From: Aliishimia sp963678085 | GTDB taxonomy: Bacteria; Pseudomonadota; Alphaproteobacteria; Rhodobacterales; Rhodobacteraceae | Reading direction: 5' to 3' | NCBI GenBank assembly: GCA_963678085.1 | Contig: OY782680.1 | Coordinates: forward strand, 310,001-374,000 | DNA: 64,000 bases | Shown: piece by piece, positions 36,706 to 45,579 of the stretch | Layout: each line of letters starts with the position of its first letter | Position numbering within the stretch: position 1 is the stretch's first letter | Notes under the pieces: generated by a model | Databases searched by the model: none | Seen by the model: only the letters and a program-made list of their open reading frames with translations | What the model was told of the DNA's origin: nothing | Position numbers and translations under genes: made by a program

Positions 36706-38001
36706 TTACAGGTTTTCATACATCGGGAAGCGCGCGCAAAGCTCGGCCACTTCGGCTTTCACTTTTGCCTCAACCGCGCCGTTGCCCTCTTCGCCATGGG
36801 CGGCCAGACCATCAACCACCTCATTGATCCAATCACCAATTTGGCGGAACTCAGCCTCTCCAAAGCCGCGTGTCGTGCCCGCAGGAGAACCAAGACGAAT
36901 GCCGCTGGTGATCATTGGCTTTTCATCATCAAAGGGCACGCCGTTCTTGTTGCAGGTGATATGCGCGCGGCCCAAGGAGCGCTCGGTTGCATTGCCTTTC
37001 ACACCTTTGGGGCGCAGATCCACCAGCATCAAATGCGTGTCGGTGCCATGTGTGACGGTCTCTAGCCCGCCCTTATGCAGCTGATCGGCCAGGGCTTGCG
37101 CATTTGAGACAACCTGAGAAATGTAATCCTTGAACTCGGGGCGCAGCGCCTCGCCAAAGGCCACAGCTTTTGCGGCAATCACATGCATGAGCGGGCCACC
37201 CTGAATGCCAGGGAAAATCGCCGAGTTCAGCTTTTTCGCAATCGCCCCATCATTGGTGAGGATCATGCCACCGCGTGGGCCGCGCAAAGTTTTATGGGTT
37301 GTCGTCGTTGCAACATGCACATGCGGGAAGGGGTTGGGATAAGCGCCTGCCGCGATGAGCCCCGCGTAATGCGCCACATCTGCCAGCACATAAGCCCCTA
37401 CAGAATCGGCAATCTCGCGAATACGGGCGAAATCAAGCTGACGCGGAATGGCCGAGCCCCCTGCGATGATCAGCTTTGGCTTATGCTCCTCAGCCAGCTG
37501 CGCCATTTGCTCATAATCCACATCAAGCGTGTCGCGTTTCACACCATATTGCACCGCGTTGAACCACTTACCCGATTGGTTGGGCGCTGCGCCATGGGTG
37601 AGGTGCCCGCCAGCATCCAGGCTCATGCCAAGGATCGTATCGCCGGGTTTCAAAAGCGCCTGGAACACACCCTGGTTCGCCTGAGAGCCAGAATTTGGCT
37701 GCACATTAGCAAAATCACAGCCAAAAAGCTGTTTGGCGCGATCAATGGCAAGCTCTTCCGCGATATCGACAAATTGGCACCCGCCATAATAGCGACGACC
37801 TGGATAGCCTTCGGCATATTTATTGGTCATCACCGAGCCCTGCGCCTCCATCACGGCGGCGGAGACGATATTTTCAGAGGCGATTAGCTCAATCTCGTCG
37901 CGCTGGCGGCCCAGCTCTTGGGTGATTGCGCCAAAAATCTCTGGGTCACGATCCGCCAGAGATTCGGTGAAAAACCCGGGCGAGCGATGTGGTGTGTTCA
38001 T
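36706..38001 (-). CDS. glyA: Serine hydroxymethyltransferase
   Basis: 431 residues, family length. The PLP lysine is in TTTTHKTLRGPRGGMIL; also visible are IELIASENIVSAAVMEAQGS, the YAEGYPGRRYYGGC loop and NVQPNSGSQANQGVF. It converts serine and tetrahydrofolate to glycine and methylene-THF, the main one-carbon source. Divergent from nadK with a 158-bp gap. Start ATG 38001 has GGAG about 7 bp upstream. Confidence 0.95.
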   Translation of the reverse strand: MNTPHRSPGFFTESLADRDPEIFGAITQELGRQRDEIELIASENIVSAAVMEAQGSVMTNKYAEGYPGRRYYGGCQFVDIAEELAIDRAKQLFGCDFANVQPNSGSQANQGVFQALLKPGDTILGMSLDAGGHLTHGAAPNQSGKWFNAVQYGVKRDTLDVDYEQMAQLAEEHKPKLIIAGGSAIPRQLDFARIREIADSVGAYVLADVAHYAGLIAAGAYPNPFPHVHVATTTTHKTLRGPRGGMILTNDGAIAKKLNSAIFPGIQGGPLMHVIAAKAVAFGEALRPEFKDYISQVVSNAQALADQLHKGGLETVTHGTDTHLMLVDLRPKGVKGNATERSLGRAHITCNKNGVPFDDEKPMITSGIRLGSPAGTTRGFGEAEFRQIGDWINEVVDGLAAHGEEGNGAVEAKVKAEVAELCARFPMYENL

Positions 38002-38159
38002 GGTGAGACTCCTTTGTCATAGCTTTGGCGAGTTTCCTAAAAGAAACGCGACGCTTCGCAAGGCCGAAAAGCGACACTTTCCCGCAGAATTTCGCAATCG
38101 CTGGCCCCTATCAGAAATATATGTTTCTCTGAACTGAAAGAGCGCGAACGGATGGCCCT

Positions 38160-38921
38160 ATGCAGTTGAATATGAGTTTTTTGGCCGCCCCATCCCCTGT
38201 GGCGCAAACCGCTCGGGCGGCTCTGATTGGGCGCTATACCAATAGCCCGCTCGAAGAGGCCGATGTGATTGTAGCGCTTGGCGGTGACGGGTTCATGTTG
38301 CAAACGCTGCACGCGACGCAAGAACACGCGGCCCCGGTCTATGGCATGAACCGCGGAACGATTGGCTTTTTGATGAATGAATATGGCGAAGGCGATTTGC
38401 CCGCCCGGCTTGCGGCCGCTGAAGAAGAAAAGATCAATCCGCTGGCAATGACAGCGCATTTGGCCGACGGGAGCTTGTCCGAGGCCCTAGCGATTAACGA
38501 GGTCTCGGTGCTGCGCGAAGGCCCGCAAGCGGCAAAACTGCGCATTTTCATTGATGGCCGCCTGCGTATGGATGAGCTGGTTTGTGACGGTGCATTGCTC
38601 GCCACCCCAGCGGGCTCGACGGCCTATAATTACTCTGCCCATGGCCCTATTCTGCCCATTGGCTCGGATGTGCTTGCACTTACGGCCGTTGCTGCCTATC
38701 GACCCCGACGCTGGCGCGGGGCATTGCTACAGAAAAACTCAAAGGTACGCTTCGAGGTTCTTGAGCCGGAAAAACGCCCCGTGATGGCCGATGCAGATGG
38801 CGTTTCGGTGCGCGACGTTCTGGCAGTCGATATCAGATCTGAGCCTGCAATCACGCATCGAATCCTCTTTGACCCAGGTCATGGGCTGGAAGAGCGGCTC
38901 TTGTCCGAGCAATTTATCTAA
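38160..38921 (+). CDS. nadK: NAD kinase
   Basis: 253 residues. The GGDG motif is in VIVALGGDGFMLQTLHATQE, the NE motif in LSEALAINEVSVLREG, and the substrate loop in DGALLATPAGSTAYNYSAHG. It phosphorylates NAD to NADP. It is slightly short at the N-terminus compared with E. coli NadK, as usual in this group. Its last 8 bp overlap the convergent small gene at 38914. Confidence 0.9.
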   Translation: MQLNMSFLAAPSPVAQTARAALIGRYTNSPLEEADVIVALGGDGFMLQTLHATQEHAAPVYGMNRGTIGFLMNEYGEGDLPARLAAAEEEKINPLAMTAHLADGSLSEALAINEVSVLREGPQAAKLRIFIDGRLRMDELVCDGALLATPAGSTAYNYSAHGPILPIGSDVLALTAVAAYRPRRWRGALLQKNSKVRFEVLEPEKRPVMADADGVSVRDVLAVDIRSEPAITHRILFDPGHGLEERLLSEQFI

Positions 38922-39249
38922 AATAGGCCACAAAAACCACGAAACCCAAAGCGACAATCACCAGGTTCACCCCAAGCGAGCCCCAAAACGAATCGCGCTT
39001 CTTTCGTGGATCAACAACCTTTGACTGCATTTTTGCATGGGCGAACAGCGTTTTTTGGGCCTGTGAAACCTGCTCCAGATCAATAAGCGGCTCCAGTTTG
39101 GGATGCCCGATCATAAAACGGGCCTCTTCCAAAACCTTTTTCGCCGCGCGCTCCTGTTTGGGCAGGCGACGGGTTTGCGTTTTACTTAACCGGTTTAAGG
39201 CAGCTTGGCCCGCAGCAAGGTCAGCGTGAATTTGCTCAGAATGCGTCAT
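38914..39249 (-). CDS. Hypothetical protein with C-terminal membrane anchor
   Basis: 111 residues, not recognised. The first 85 are charged and helical (KTQTRRLPKQERAAKKVLEE); a single C-terminal transmembrane helix (about 90-110, LGVNLVIVALGFVVFVAYF) suggests a tail-anchored inner-membrane protein. Convergent with nadK (8-bp overlap) and divergent from the hydrolase gene. Confidence 0.65.
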   Translation of the reverse strand: MTHSEQIHADLAAGQAALNRLSKTQTRRLPKQERAAKKVLEEARFMIGHPKLEPLIDLEQVSQAQKTLFAHAKMQSKVVDPRKKRDSFWGSLGVNLVIVALGFVVFVAYFR

Positions 39250-39305
39250 ACGGTCTGACTTATCCCCCTAGCCGCGCTCCTGCCAAGCTTGTATGGCTAT
39301 GGGCG

Positions 39306-40064
39306 ATGCTAGAAATGATACGCTATGACGGGCCTGCAACACAAACGCCCTGCTTGATCGCCCATGGGCTTTATGGCTCGGCGCGCAATTGGAATGTTAT
39401 CGCTAAAACGCTCTGTAAAACGCGTCCTGTGATCACCGTAGATATGCGCAATCACGGACAGAGCTTTCATGATTCGTCACATAGTTACGGGGATATGGCG
39501 GATGATCTAGCGCGGGTCATTGCGCATATTGGCGCCCCGGTTCACGTTCTAGGGCATTCGATGGGGGGAAAGGCCGCGATGGTACTGGCACTTACACGGC
39601 CAGAGCTGGTGGCAAAACTGGTCATCGGGGATATTGCGCCCGTCGCGTATACGCATAGCCAGCTGCCCTATATTCATGCGATGCGAAAGGTGGACCTGTC
39701 CCAAATCGCGCGGCGCAGTGATGCCCAGGCCCAGCTTGCAGCTCTGGGGATCGAACCTGCGCTACAAGCGTTTTTCACCCAATCTCTTGATCTTAAGGAA
39801 AAACGCTGGCGCTATAATTTGGATGCGCTTGAGGTGAATATGCCCCACATTATGAGCTTTCCTGAAATGAAAGGAGCGTTTGCCGGGAGCACGTTGTTTT
39901 TATCGGGCGACACGAGCGATTACATTCTCCCCGAGCATCGCGCGAAGATTAAATCTCTGTTTCCAAGCGCAAAATTTGCAAAGCTACCCGGCGCTGGGCA
40001 TTGGCTACATGCCGAAAAACCAAAGGAGTTTTGCGAAACGGTTTCGCTGTTTCTCAGCAATTAG
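39306..40064 (+). CDS. Alpha/beta hydrolase (YbfF-like esterase)
   Basis: 252 residues. Oxyanion loop in IAHGLYGSARNWNVIAK, nucleophile elbow LGHSMGGKAAM, catalytic His in GAGHWLHAEKPKEF. The pattern DMRNHGQSFH before the elbow is typical of the YbfF esterase group. The physiological ester or thioester is unknown. The stop codon TAG lies inside the left end of a palindromic element that starts at 40061. Confidence 0.8.
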   Translation: MLEMIRYDGPATQTPCLIAHGLYGSARNWNVIAKTLCKTRPVITVDMRNHGQSFHDSSHSYGDMADDLARVIAHIGAPVHVLGHSMGGKAAMVLALTRPELVAKLVIGDIAPVAYTHSQLPYIHAMRKVDLSQIARRSDAQAQLAALGIEPALQAFFTQSLDLKEKRWRYNLDALEVNMPHIMSFPEMKGAFAGSTLFLSGDTSDYILPEHRAKIKSLFPSAKFAKLPGAGHWLHAEKPKEFCETVSLFLSN

Positions 40065-40165
40065 AGTGAAAACAGATCAAGCTGAAGCATCTTGTGCCGG
40101 TATTCGCGTTCGAGCGAAGCGAGAGGCAGCGAAGACTGGCTCGACATGATCGTTTTCTACTCTAG
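40061..40165. repeat. 105-bp palindromic element joining two convergent genes
   Basis: Left end TTAGAGTGAAAACAGATCA and right end TGATCGTTTTCTACTCTAG are imperfect inverted repeats. The middle (GTTCGAGCGAAGCGAGAGGC) matches part of the element at 18072-18180. TAG at 40062-40064 stops the hydrolase gene, and CTA at 40162-40164 is the stop of the minus-strand lysozyme-like gene, so both genes end within its inverted repeats. It may also serve as a bidirectional transcript end. Confidence 0.7.
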
Positions 40166-40965
40166 GCGCGGCCGGGGAAGAGCCGCGCCATAGTTTTATC
40201 AAACTGCTCCCAACTCACCGTGGCTTTGTTCCCCGCAATCCCGTGATAAAGGGATTTCCCATGCATGCCGGGCAGTCCGGCCCAGATTTTCGCCAAGTTA
40301 TGCATAAAGCGCTTGCGGGGCAGATCCCCGCTTAGGAACGCATGAATGCCCGCATCTTCAAACAGAAGGTCCGCAAAATGATCTTGCAGCTTCGGAGAAA
40401 AACGCACGTGATCCGGCACCCCAGCCCGATCTGCCAAAGCCCGCAAAGTTGAGGGGATGAACTGATAGCGCCCGATGGCGTGATTCTGTCCAGGGCTCGC
40501 CTCAATCCACTGAAAAATCTCTTTCAATGTCATGTCTGTAGGCTTTTTCCTGGGGCGGATTTTCGCACTATAAACCACTGCATCATAGCCAGCGGGGCCC
40601 GCTTCGGCCCGAGCAATAAAGTCGCGAAGCCCTACAACATGTTTTCGCGAGATCGCCATGCCGCTATTTCGATTTTGCAGGGCCGCGACTGGGTCGTGAT
40701 TAAGATTGGTTGGCAAATGCGCAAATAGCCCGCCATCCCCTTTGCTCGTGAACAAACTACTAGACGGGCGCGCACCGTTTGGATGCGTGGCATTTGGCTG
40801 CGGTAGAGTGGGGTCAACCAGCGGCAACGATACGGGTTCAACGGGAAACAAGGGAGCTCGTGATGTATACGAGCCCCCTTGTCCCATAAGCGATGCGGCT
40901 GAAACCGGTGCTGCTACCAGCGAAACCACTAACCAAAAAGAAAATACGAGATACACCCGGATCAT
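40162..40965 (-). CDS. Secreted lysozyme-like protein (lambda endolysin/GH104-like)
   Basis: 267 residues from ATG 40965 (an in-frame ATG at 40974 is also possible). N-terminal signal peptide YLVFSFWLVVSLVAAPVSAA, a proline-rich linker, then a catalytic domain (about 120-265). The candidate catalytic Glu is in FIARAEAGPAGYDAVV; AIGRYQFIPSTLRAL, RFSPKLQDHFADLLFE and LAKIWAGLPGMHGKSLY follow the same order as in phage lambda endolysin R. It is probably a periplasmic peptidoglycan-cleaving enzyme. No other phage gene lies nearby, so a host cell-wall role is more likely than a prophage remnant. Confidence 0.65.
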   Translation of the reverse strand: MIRVYLVFSFWLVVSLVAAPVSAASLMGQGGSYTSRAPLFPVEPVSLPLVDPTLPQPNATHPNGARPSSSLFTSKGDGGLFAHLPTNLNHDPVAALQNRNSGMAISRKHVVGLRDFIARAEAGPAGYDAVVYSAKIRPRKKPTDMTLKEIFQWIEASPGQNHAIGRYQFIPSTLRALADRAGVPDHVRFSPKLQDHFADLLFEDAGIHAFLSGDLPRKRFMHNLAKIWAGLPGMHGKSLYHGIAGNKATVSWEQFDKTMARLFPGRA

Positions 40966-40974
40966 GTCACGCAT

Positions 40975-41312
40975 CGCCTTTCTGGCAAAACTGATGTTCA
41001 CCTTCCGTTTTAGGGGCAATTCGTGAATAATTCGTGAGCGTTCCATTGAACTTATTGGAAAATTTTCATGTTGCACGGAAAGTGGGGAATTTGATATCAG
41101 CCTAACCGATCCTCTCAATTTCCCTAGCACGGCCCAAATTTTTTGATCACAAAGCGATTTGATGAGCTTTCCACTAGGCGCAATGCTGTTCGCGTCAGTG
41201 TGGTAAAGAGCCCGTGCCACGAGCCACCGCGATGTGATCCTGGTTTGCCCCTTGTCAGAGCGAGCGATTGTCCATAGATACCGCAAAACTTTGTTGCCCT
41301 GGGATGCCTTGA
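40975..41312. promoter_or_regulatory. Intergenic region with candidate secG promoter
   Basis: These 338 bp hold no gene I can support. A candidate sigma-70-type promoter for secG is TTGTCA (41252-41257), 17-bp spacer, TAGATA (41275-41280). The rest is AT-rich near 41050-41150 and must include the promoter of the lysozyme-like gene. Confidence 0.4.
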
Positions 41313-41678
41313 ATGGAAAACGTTGTTCTGATCATTCACCTGTTACTGGCTCTTGGCCTGATTGCTGTTGTACTTATGCAGCGCTCCGAAGGCGGCGGGC
41401 TCGGTATGGGCGGCGGTGGAGGCGGCGCGATGACCGGGCGCGCGGCGGCAACTGCTTTGGGCAAAGTGACCTGGATTCTGGCGATCGCTTTTATTTGCAC
41501 CTCTATTGCTCTGACAGTTTTGGCCGCGCGCAATGCGCAAGGTAGCTCTGTGATTGATCGCCTTGGGGATGTGCCGGCCGCAGGTGAGGAAAGCCTGACC
41601 CCAGCCTTGCCGAACGCCGAGGATCTCTTGCCGCCTAGCTTGGATGAAACCGGGCCTCTGGTTCCAAGCGCGGACTAA
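41313..41678 (+). CDS. secG: SecG, preprotein translocase subunit
   Basis: 121 residues. Two transmembrane helices (about 3-23 IIHLLLALGLIAVVLMQRSE and about 52-72) with the conserved GGGLGMGGGGGGAMTGR loop between them. SecG assists the SecYEG channel in export. The tail after the second helix is acidic and Pro-rich. pyrG follows 196 bp downstream, the usual neighbour in this group. Confidence 0.9.
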   Translation: MENVVLIIHLLLALGLIAVVLMQRSEGGGLGMGGGGGGAMTGRAAATALGKVTWILAIAFICTSIALTVLAARNAQGSSVIDRLGDVPAAGEESLTPALPNAEDLLPPSLDETGPLVPSAD

Positions 41679-41874
41679 AAAACGGCACGACTGGGGCACA
41701 AAGCATTGCGGCAAATGCGCAAATTTCCGCAGCATGTAGTGTTTGTCTTGCTGTTTGTCCCCGAATCCGGCTATACTTAAATCCCGTGATGGTGCGCTCA
41801 AGGCGAGGGCGCGAACAGGCAAACGCGGGCCAATCACAACAAAAACAAATGGCAAAGACGGGAGCAGTCCGGCT

Positions 41875-43518
41875 ATGGCGCGATATATCTTTATTACGGG
41901 TGGCGTGGTGTCCTCCCTTGGAAAAGGCTTGGCCTCTGCGGCGCTTGGTGCGCTCTTGCAGGCCCGTGGCTTTTCGGTGCGACTGCGCAAATTGGACCCT
42001 TACTTAAACGTCGATCCTGGCACTATGTCGCCCTTTGAACATGGCGAGGTGTTCGTGACCGATGATGGGGCGGAGACGGATCTGGATCTGGGCCATTACG
42101 AGCGTTTCACCGGGGTGCCAGCGCGCCAAACAGATTCGATTTCTTCGGGCCGGGTTTATACCAATGTGCTCGAAAAAGAGCGGCGCGGCGACTATTTGGG
42201 CAAGACGATCCAAGTGATTCCGCATGTGACTAATGAGATTAAGGATTTCATTGCCATTGGTGAGCGCGAAGTGGATTTCATGCTTTGCGAGATTGGCGGC
42301 ACGGTGGGCGATATTGAGGGACTGCCCTTCTTTGAGGCCATCCGACAATTCAGCCAGGACCGCCCGCGCGGGCAGTGCATCTTCATGCATCTCACGCTTT
42401 TGCCCTATATCAAAGCCAGCGGTGAGTTGAAAACCAAACCGACCCAGCACTCGGTGAAAGAGCTGCGCAGCATCGGGATTGCGCCCGATATTCTGGTCTG
42501 CCGGTCTGAGGGGCCAATCCCAAAGAAAGAGCGCGAAAAGCTGGCTCTGTTTTGCAATGTGCGCGCTGATAGTGTGATTGCTGCGCAGGATTTGAAGACC
42601 ATTTATGACGCGCCGCTGGCCTATCACAAAGAGGGACTGGATCAGGCGGTGCTCGATGCGTTCCAAATCAGCCCTGCGCCTAAGCCAGATCTGCGCATTT
42701 GGGACGATGTATCCGACCGCATTCACAATGTAGATGGTGAGGTGAAAGTTGCCGTTGTAGGCAAATACACCCAGCTGGAAGATGCATATAAATCCATCGC
42801 CGAGGCACTGACTCATGGCGGCATGGCGAACCGGGTTAAGGTCAAGATCGAGTGGGTCGATGCCGAAGTGTTCGATCAAGAGGATGCCGCCCCGCATCTT
42901 GAGGGCTATCATGCCATCCTCGTGCCCGGCGGCTTTGGTGAGCGCGGCACCGAGGGCAAAATAAAGGCCGCGCAATTCGCCCGTGAGAGAGACGTGCCCT
43001 ATCTTGGGATTTGCCTTGGCATGCAGATGGCAGTGATTGAGGCGGCGAGAAATGTGGCGGGACTGACGGCGGCGGGCTCTGAGGAATTCGACCACGAGGC
43101 GGGGCAAAAGCGCTTTGAGCCTGTGGTTTATCATTTGAAAGAATGGGTGCAGGGCAATGCCAAAGTCACCCGTAAAGTCTCTGACAATAAAGGCGGCACC
43201 ATGCGGTTGGGGGCCTATGATGCGGTGCTTAAGGAGGGCTCGCGCGTGGCTGAGGTTTATGGCGGGCCAACAATCGACGAGCGCCACCGCCACCGCTATG
43301 AGGTCGATATCAAATATCGTGAGCAGTTAGAGGCGGCGGGGTTGCGCTTTTCCGGCATGTCCCCGGATGGGCGGCTGCCCGAGATTATTGAGTGGCCCAA
43401 TCATCCTTGGTTTGTTGGCGTGCAATTCCACCCCGAGCTCAAATCCAAACCCTTCGCGCCGCACCCGCTCTTTCGCGATTTTGTGCGTGCGGCCAAAGAT
43501 AATTCAAGGCTGGTCTAG
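41875..43518 (+). CDS. pyrG: CTP synthase
   Basis: 547 residues from ATG 41875 (MARYIFITGGVVSSLGKGLA); an upstream in-frame ATG is not needed and lacks similarity. N-terminal amidoligase domain with SSLGKG P-loop and DPYLNVDPGTMSPFEHGEVF; C-terminal class I glutamine amidotransferase domain with LVPGGFGERG, nucleophile Cys in YLGICLGMQMAV, and VQFHPELKSKP. It makes CTP from UTP and glutamine. GGGAG lies about 10 bp upstream. The terB-like gene starts one base after its stop. Confidence 0.95.
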   Translation: MARYIFITGGVVSSLGKGLASAALGALLQARGFSVRLRKLDPYLNVDPGTMSPFEHGEVFVTDDGAETDLDLGHYERFTGVPARQTDSISSGRVYTNVLEKERRGDYLGKTIQVIPHVTNEIKDFIAIGEREVDFMLCEIGGTVGDIEGLPFFEAIRQFSQDRPRGQCIFMHLTLLPYIKASGELKTKPTQHSVKELRSIGIAPDILVCRSEGPIPKKEREKLALFCNVRADSVIAAQDLKTIYDAPLAYHKEGLDQAVLDAFQISPAPKPDLRIWDDVSDRIHNVDGEVKVAVVGKYTQLEDAYKSIAEALTHGGMANRVKVKIEWVDAEVFDQEDAAPHLEGYHAILVPGGFGERGTEGKIKAAQFARERDVPYLGICLGMQMAVIEAARNVAGLTAAGSEEFDHEAGQKRFEPVVYHLKEWVQGNAKVTRKVSDNKGGTMRLGAYDAVLKEGSRVAEVYGGPTIDERHRHRYEVDIKYREQLEAAGLRFSGMSPDGRLPEIIEWPNHPWFVGVQFHPELKSKPFAPHPLFRDFVRAAKDNSRLV

Positions 43519-43959
43519 ATGTTCGGAGAGTTTCTGAAACGCCTCACCGCACCGACGCCCGCACCGCTTGCAGATTCCGATGCGCGGCTGGCGCTGACGG
43601 CTCTCTTGGTGCGGGTGGCACGCGCCGATGGGCATTATGATGGGGATGAAAAGGCGCAAATTGATGCGGCTATGTCCACGCGCTACGGGCTCGATGCGGG
43701 CCAAATGACCAAGCTGCGCAGCGATGCCGAGACGCTAGAGGCCGAGGCTCCCGACACGGTGCGCTTTACCCGCGCCATCAAGGCGGCGGTTGATTATGAG
43801 GATCGGCTTGGGGTGATTGAGGCGCTTTGGTCCGTGGTTCTGGCCGACGGGGAACGTGCTGCAGAAGAGGATGCGCTGCTCAGGTTGGTTGCCTCCCTCT
43901 TGGGTGTTGAGGATCGTGACAGCAATATGGCGCGCAAACGTATTGAGGCGCAGCGGTGA
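43519..43959 (+). CDS. TerB-family tellurite-resistance-like protein
   Basis: 146 residues of the TerB/DjlA helical fold: RLALTALLVRVARADGHYDG, DEKAQIDAAM, and a second half LGVIEALWSVVLADGERAAE. The repeated ADGxxxxxE pattern binds metal in family members. The name is historical and tellurite resistance is not implied. The ATG starts directly after the pyrG stop, and the 3' end overlaps the PhnD-like gene by 4 bp, so it is co-translated with both. Confidence 0.8.
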   Translation: MFGEFLKRLTAPTPAPLADSDARLALTALLVRVARADGHYDGDEKAQIDAAMSTRYGLDAGQMTKLRSDAETLEAEAPDTVRFTRAIKAAVDYEDRLGVIEALWSVVLADGERAAEEDALLRLVASLLGVEDRDSNMARKRIEAQR

Positions 43960-44690
43960 TTGCGCATTTGGGAATGTATGGCGGCGATAATGAGGCGTTC
44001 TGGGAGGCCATCAGAGCGCGTCTTGGCTACGGCCATGAAAAACTAAGCGATGCGGCAGATTATTGGTCCGTGTGGCAAGACCCGGACCTGCTGTTTTCGC
44101 AAACCTGCGGATATCCGTACCGCGCCAAATTACATGGCAAGGTGCAGTTGATTGGCACGCCCGATTATGGCTTAGCGGATTGCCCGCCGGGCTATTATTA
44201 TTCGGTGATAGTCGCGCGGGCCGATGATCCACGGGAGACGCTTGAAGAGTTTGACGGGGCCGATTTCGCCTATAATGAGGCCTTGTCACAATCGGGCTGG
44301 GCGGCACCTATTGGGCATATGCTTGATAAGAATATCCGCCCTGGAAAACTCATCCAAAGCGGCGCGCATGCTTCGTCTCTACATCTTGTGGCCGATGGCC
44401 GCGCTGATTTTGCCGGGATTGATGCGGTGACATACCAAATGCTTCACCGCTCAGGGATGGCGGACCAAATCAAGATCATCGACCGCACTCCGGCAACGCC
44501 CGGCCTGCCCTTCATCACCGGCCCGCGATTTGATCCTGAACAGATTTTTGCGGCTGTTACCAGTGCGATTGGCGATTTAGACGATCATACGCGTACAGAT
44601 TTGAGCCTATGTGGTGTGATCCGCATACCAGCGCAAACCTACCTAAACGTGCACACCCCGTCCTCCCCAGACGCATATTTGAGCAACTGA
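43956..44690 (+). CDS. PhnD-like phosphate/phosphonate-binding domain protein
   Basis: 244 residues of the PhnD/SsuA/THI5-like periplasmic-binding fold: LGMYGGDNEAFWEAIRARLG, CGYPYRAKLHGKVQLIGTPD, and DFAYNEALSQSGWAAP, then HASSLHLVADGRADFAGIDA. Unlike true transporter subunits it has no signal peptide and no transporter genes beside it, so it may act in the cytoplasm or in sensing. Coupled by ATGA overlap to the TerB-like gene. Ligand unknown. Confidence 0.7.
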   Translation: MIAHLGMYGGDNEAFWEAIRARLGYGHEKLSDAADYWSVWQDPDLLFSQTCGYPYRAKLHGKVQLIGTPDYGLADCPPGYYYSVIVARADDPRETLEEFDGADFAYNEALSQSGWAAPIGHMLDKNIRPGKLIQSGAHASSLHLVADGRADFAGIDAVTYQMLHRSGMADQIKIIDRTPATPGLPFITGPRFDPEQIFAAVTSAIGDLDDHTRTDLSLCGVIRIPAQTYLNVHTPSSPDAYLSN

Positions 44691-44773
44691 GCAAATAATC
44701 CACATTTCCGGGGCAGTGATGTCTTGCACTTGGCCGCATATTTGTGTCCCGTAGCGGTTAACAAAATCTTGAG

Positions 44774-45562
44774 ATGGGCCAAGTGACCGATTCCGTGATT
44801 GAAATAGAGGATCTGCATAAATCCTATGGCATGCTTGAGGTGCTCAAGGGCGTGTCTATTCGTGCGCAAAAGGGGCAGGTGATTTCGTTGATCGGCTCCT
44901 CTGGCTCGGGAAAATCCACGCTTTTGCGCTGCTGTAACCTGCTCGAAAATAGCCAAGCGGGCGAGATCCGCTTTCAAGGCGAGCCGGTGATCTGGAAAGG
45001 GGCAGGGGCCGCGCGTAGGCCAAAGGATGCCAAGCAAGTGCTGCGCATGCGCACTAATCTTTCGATGGTTTTTCAGCAGTTCAATCTTTGGGCGCATATG
45101 ACGATCCTGCAAAATGTGATCGAAGCGCCGCTCACCGTGCTCAAACGGCCCCGCGCCGAGGTTGAGAAAGCCGCAATGGGGTATCTCGATAAGGTCGGCA
45201 TTGCAGATAAGGCACAGGCTTATCCGGCGCAGCTTTCAGGCGGGCAGCAACAACGCGCCGCCATTGCGCGGGCGCTCTGCATGGAACCTGCCGCACTGCT
45301 GTTTGATGAGCCAACCTCCGCCCTGGATCCCGAGCTAGAACAAGAGGTGGTCAAGGTCATTCAGGATCTTGCTGCCGAGGGGCGCACCATGCTGATTGTG
45401 ACCCATGATATGAAACTGGCCGCGGACGTTTCCAGCCATGTGGTGTTTTTGCACCAAGGTAAGGTCGAAGAAGAAGGCACGCCGCTGCGCGTCTTTGGAG
45501 CCCCGAAATCAGAACGCCTGCGCGGGTTTCTCTCCGCTACCGCAGGCACCCTCATCACATAA
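44774..45562 (+). CDS. Polar amino acid-type ABC transporter, ATP-binding subunit
   Basis: 262 residues. Walker A GSSGSGKSTLLRCCN, Q-loop MVFQQFNLWAHMTILQNV, signature LSGGQQQRAAIARALCMEP, Walker B LLFDEPTSALDPE, switch His in IVTHDMKLAADV. The subfamily is HisP/GlnQ/OccP. It powers import by the permeases at 46360 and 47220 with the binding protein at 45580. First gene of an apparent operon running to 51412. Confidence 0.9.
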   Translation: MGQVTDSVIEIEDLHKSYGMLEVLKGVSIRAQKGQVISLIGSSGSGKSTLLRCCNLLENSQAGEIRFQGEPVIWKGAGAARRPKDAKQVLRMRTNLSMVFQQFNLWAHMTILQNVIEAPLTVLKRPRAEVEKAAMGYLDKVGIADKAQAYPAQLSGGQQQRAAIARALCMEPAALLFDEPTSALDPELEQEVVKVIQDLAAEGRTMLIVTHDMKLAADVSSHVVFLHQGKVEEEGTPLRVFGAPKSERLRGFLSATAGTLIT

Positions 45563-45579
45563 CAATAGGAGTATCTCGC

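Noticed and set aside
40162..40965. Prophage remnant marked by a lambda endolysin-like gene
   Set aside because: It has a signal peptide and proline-rich linker and stands between ordinary genes; no other phage gene is near.
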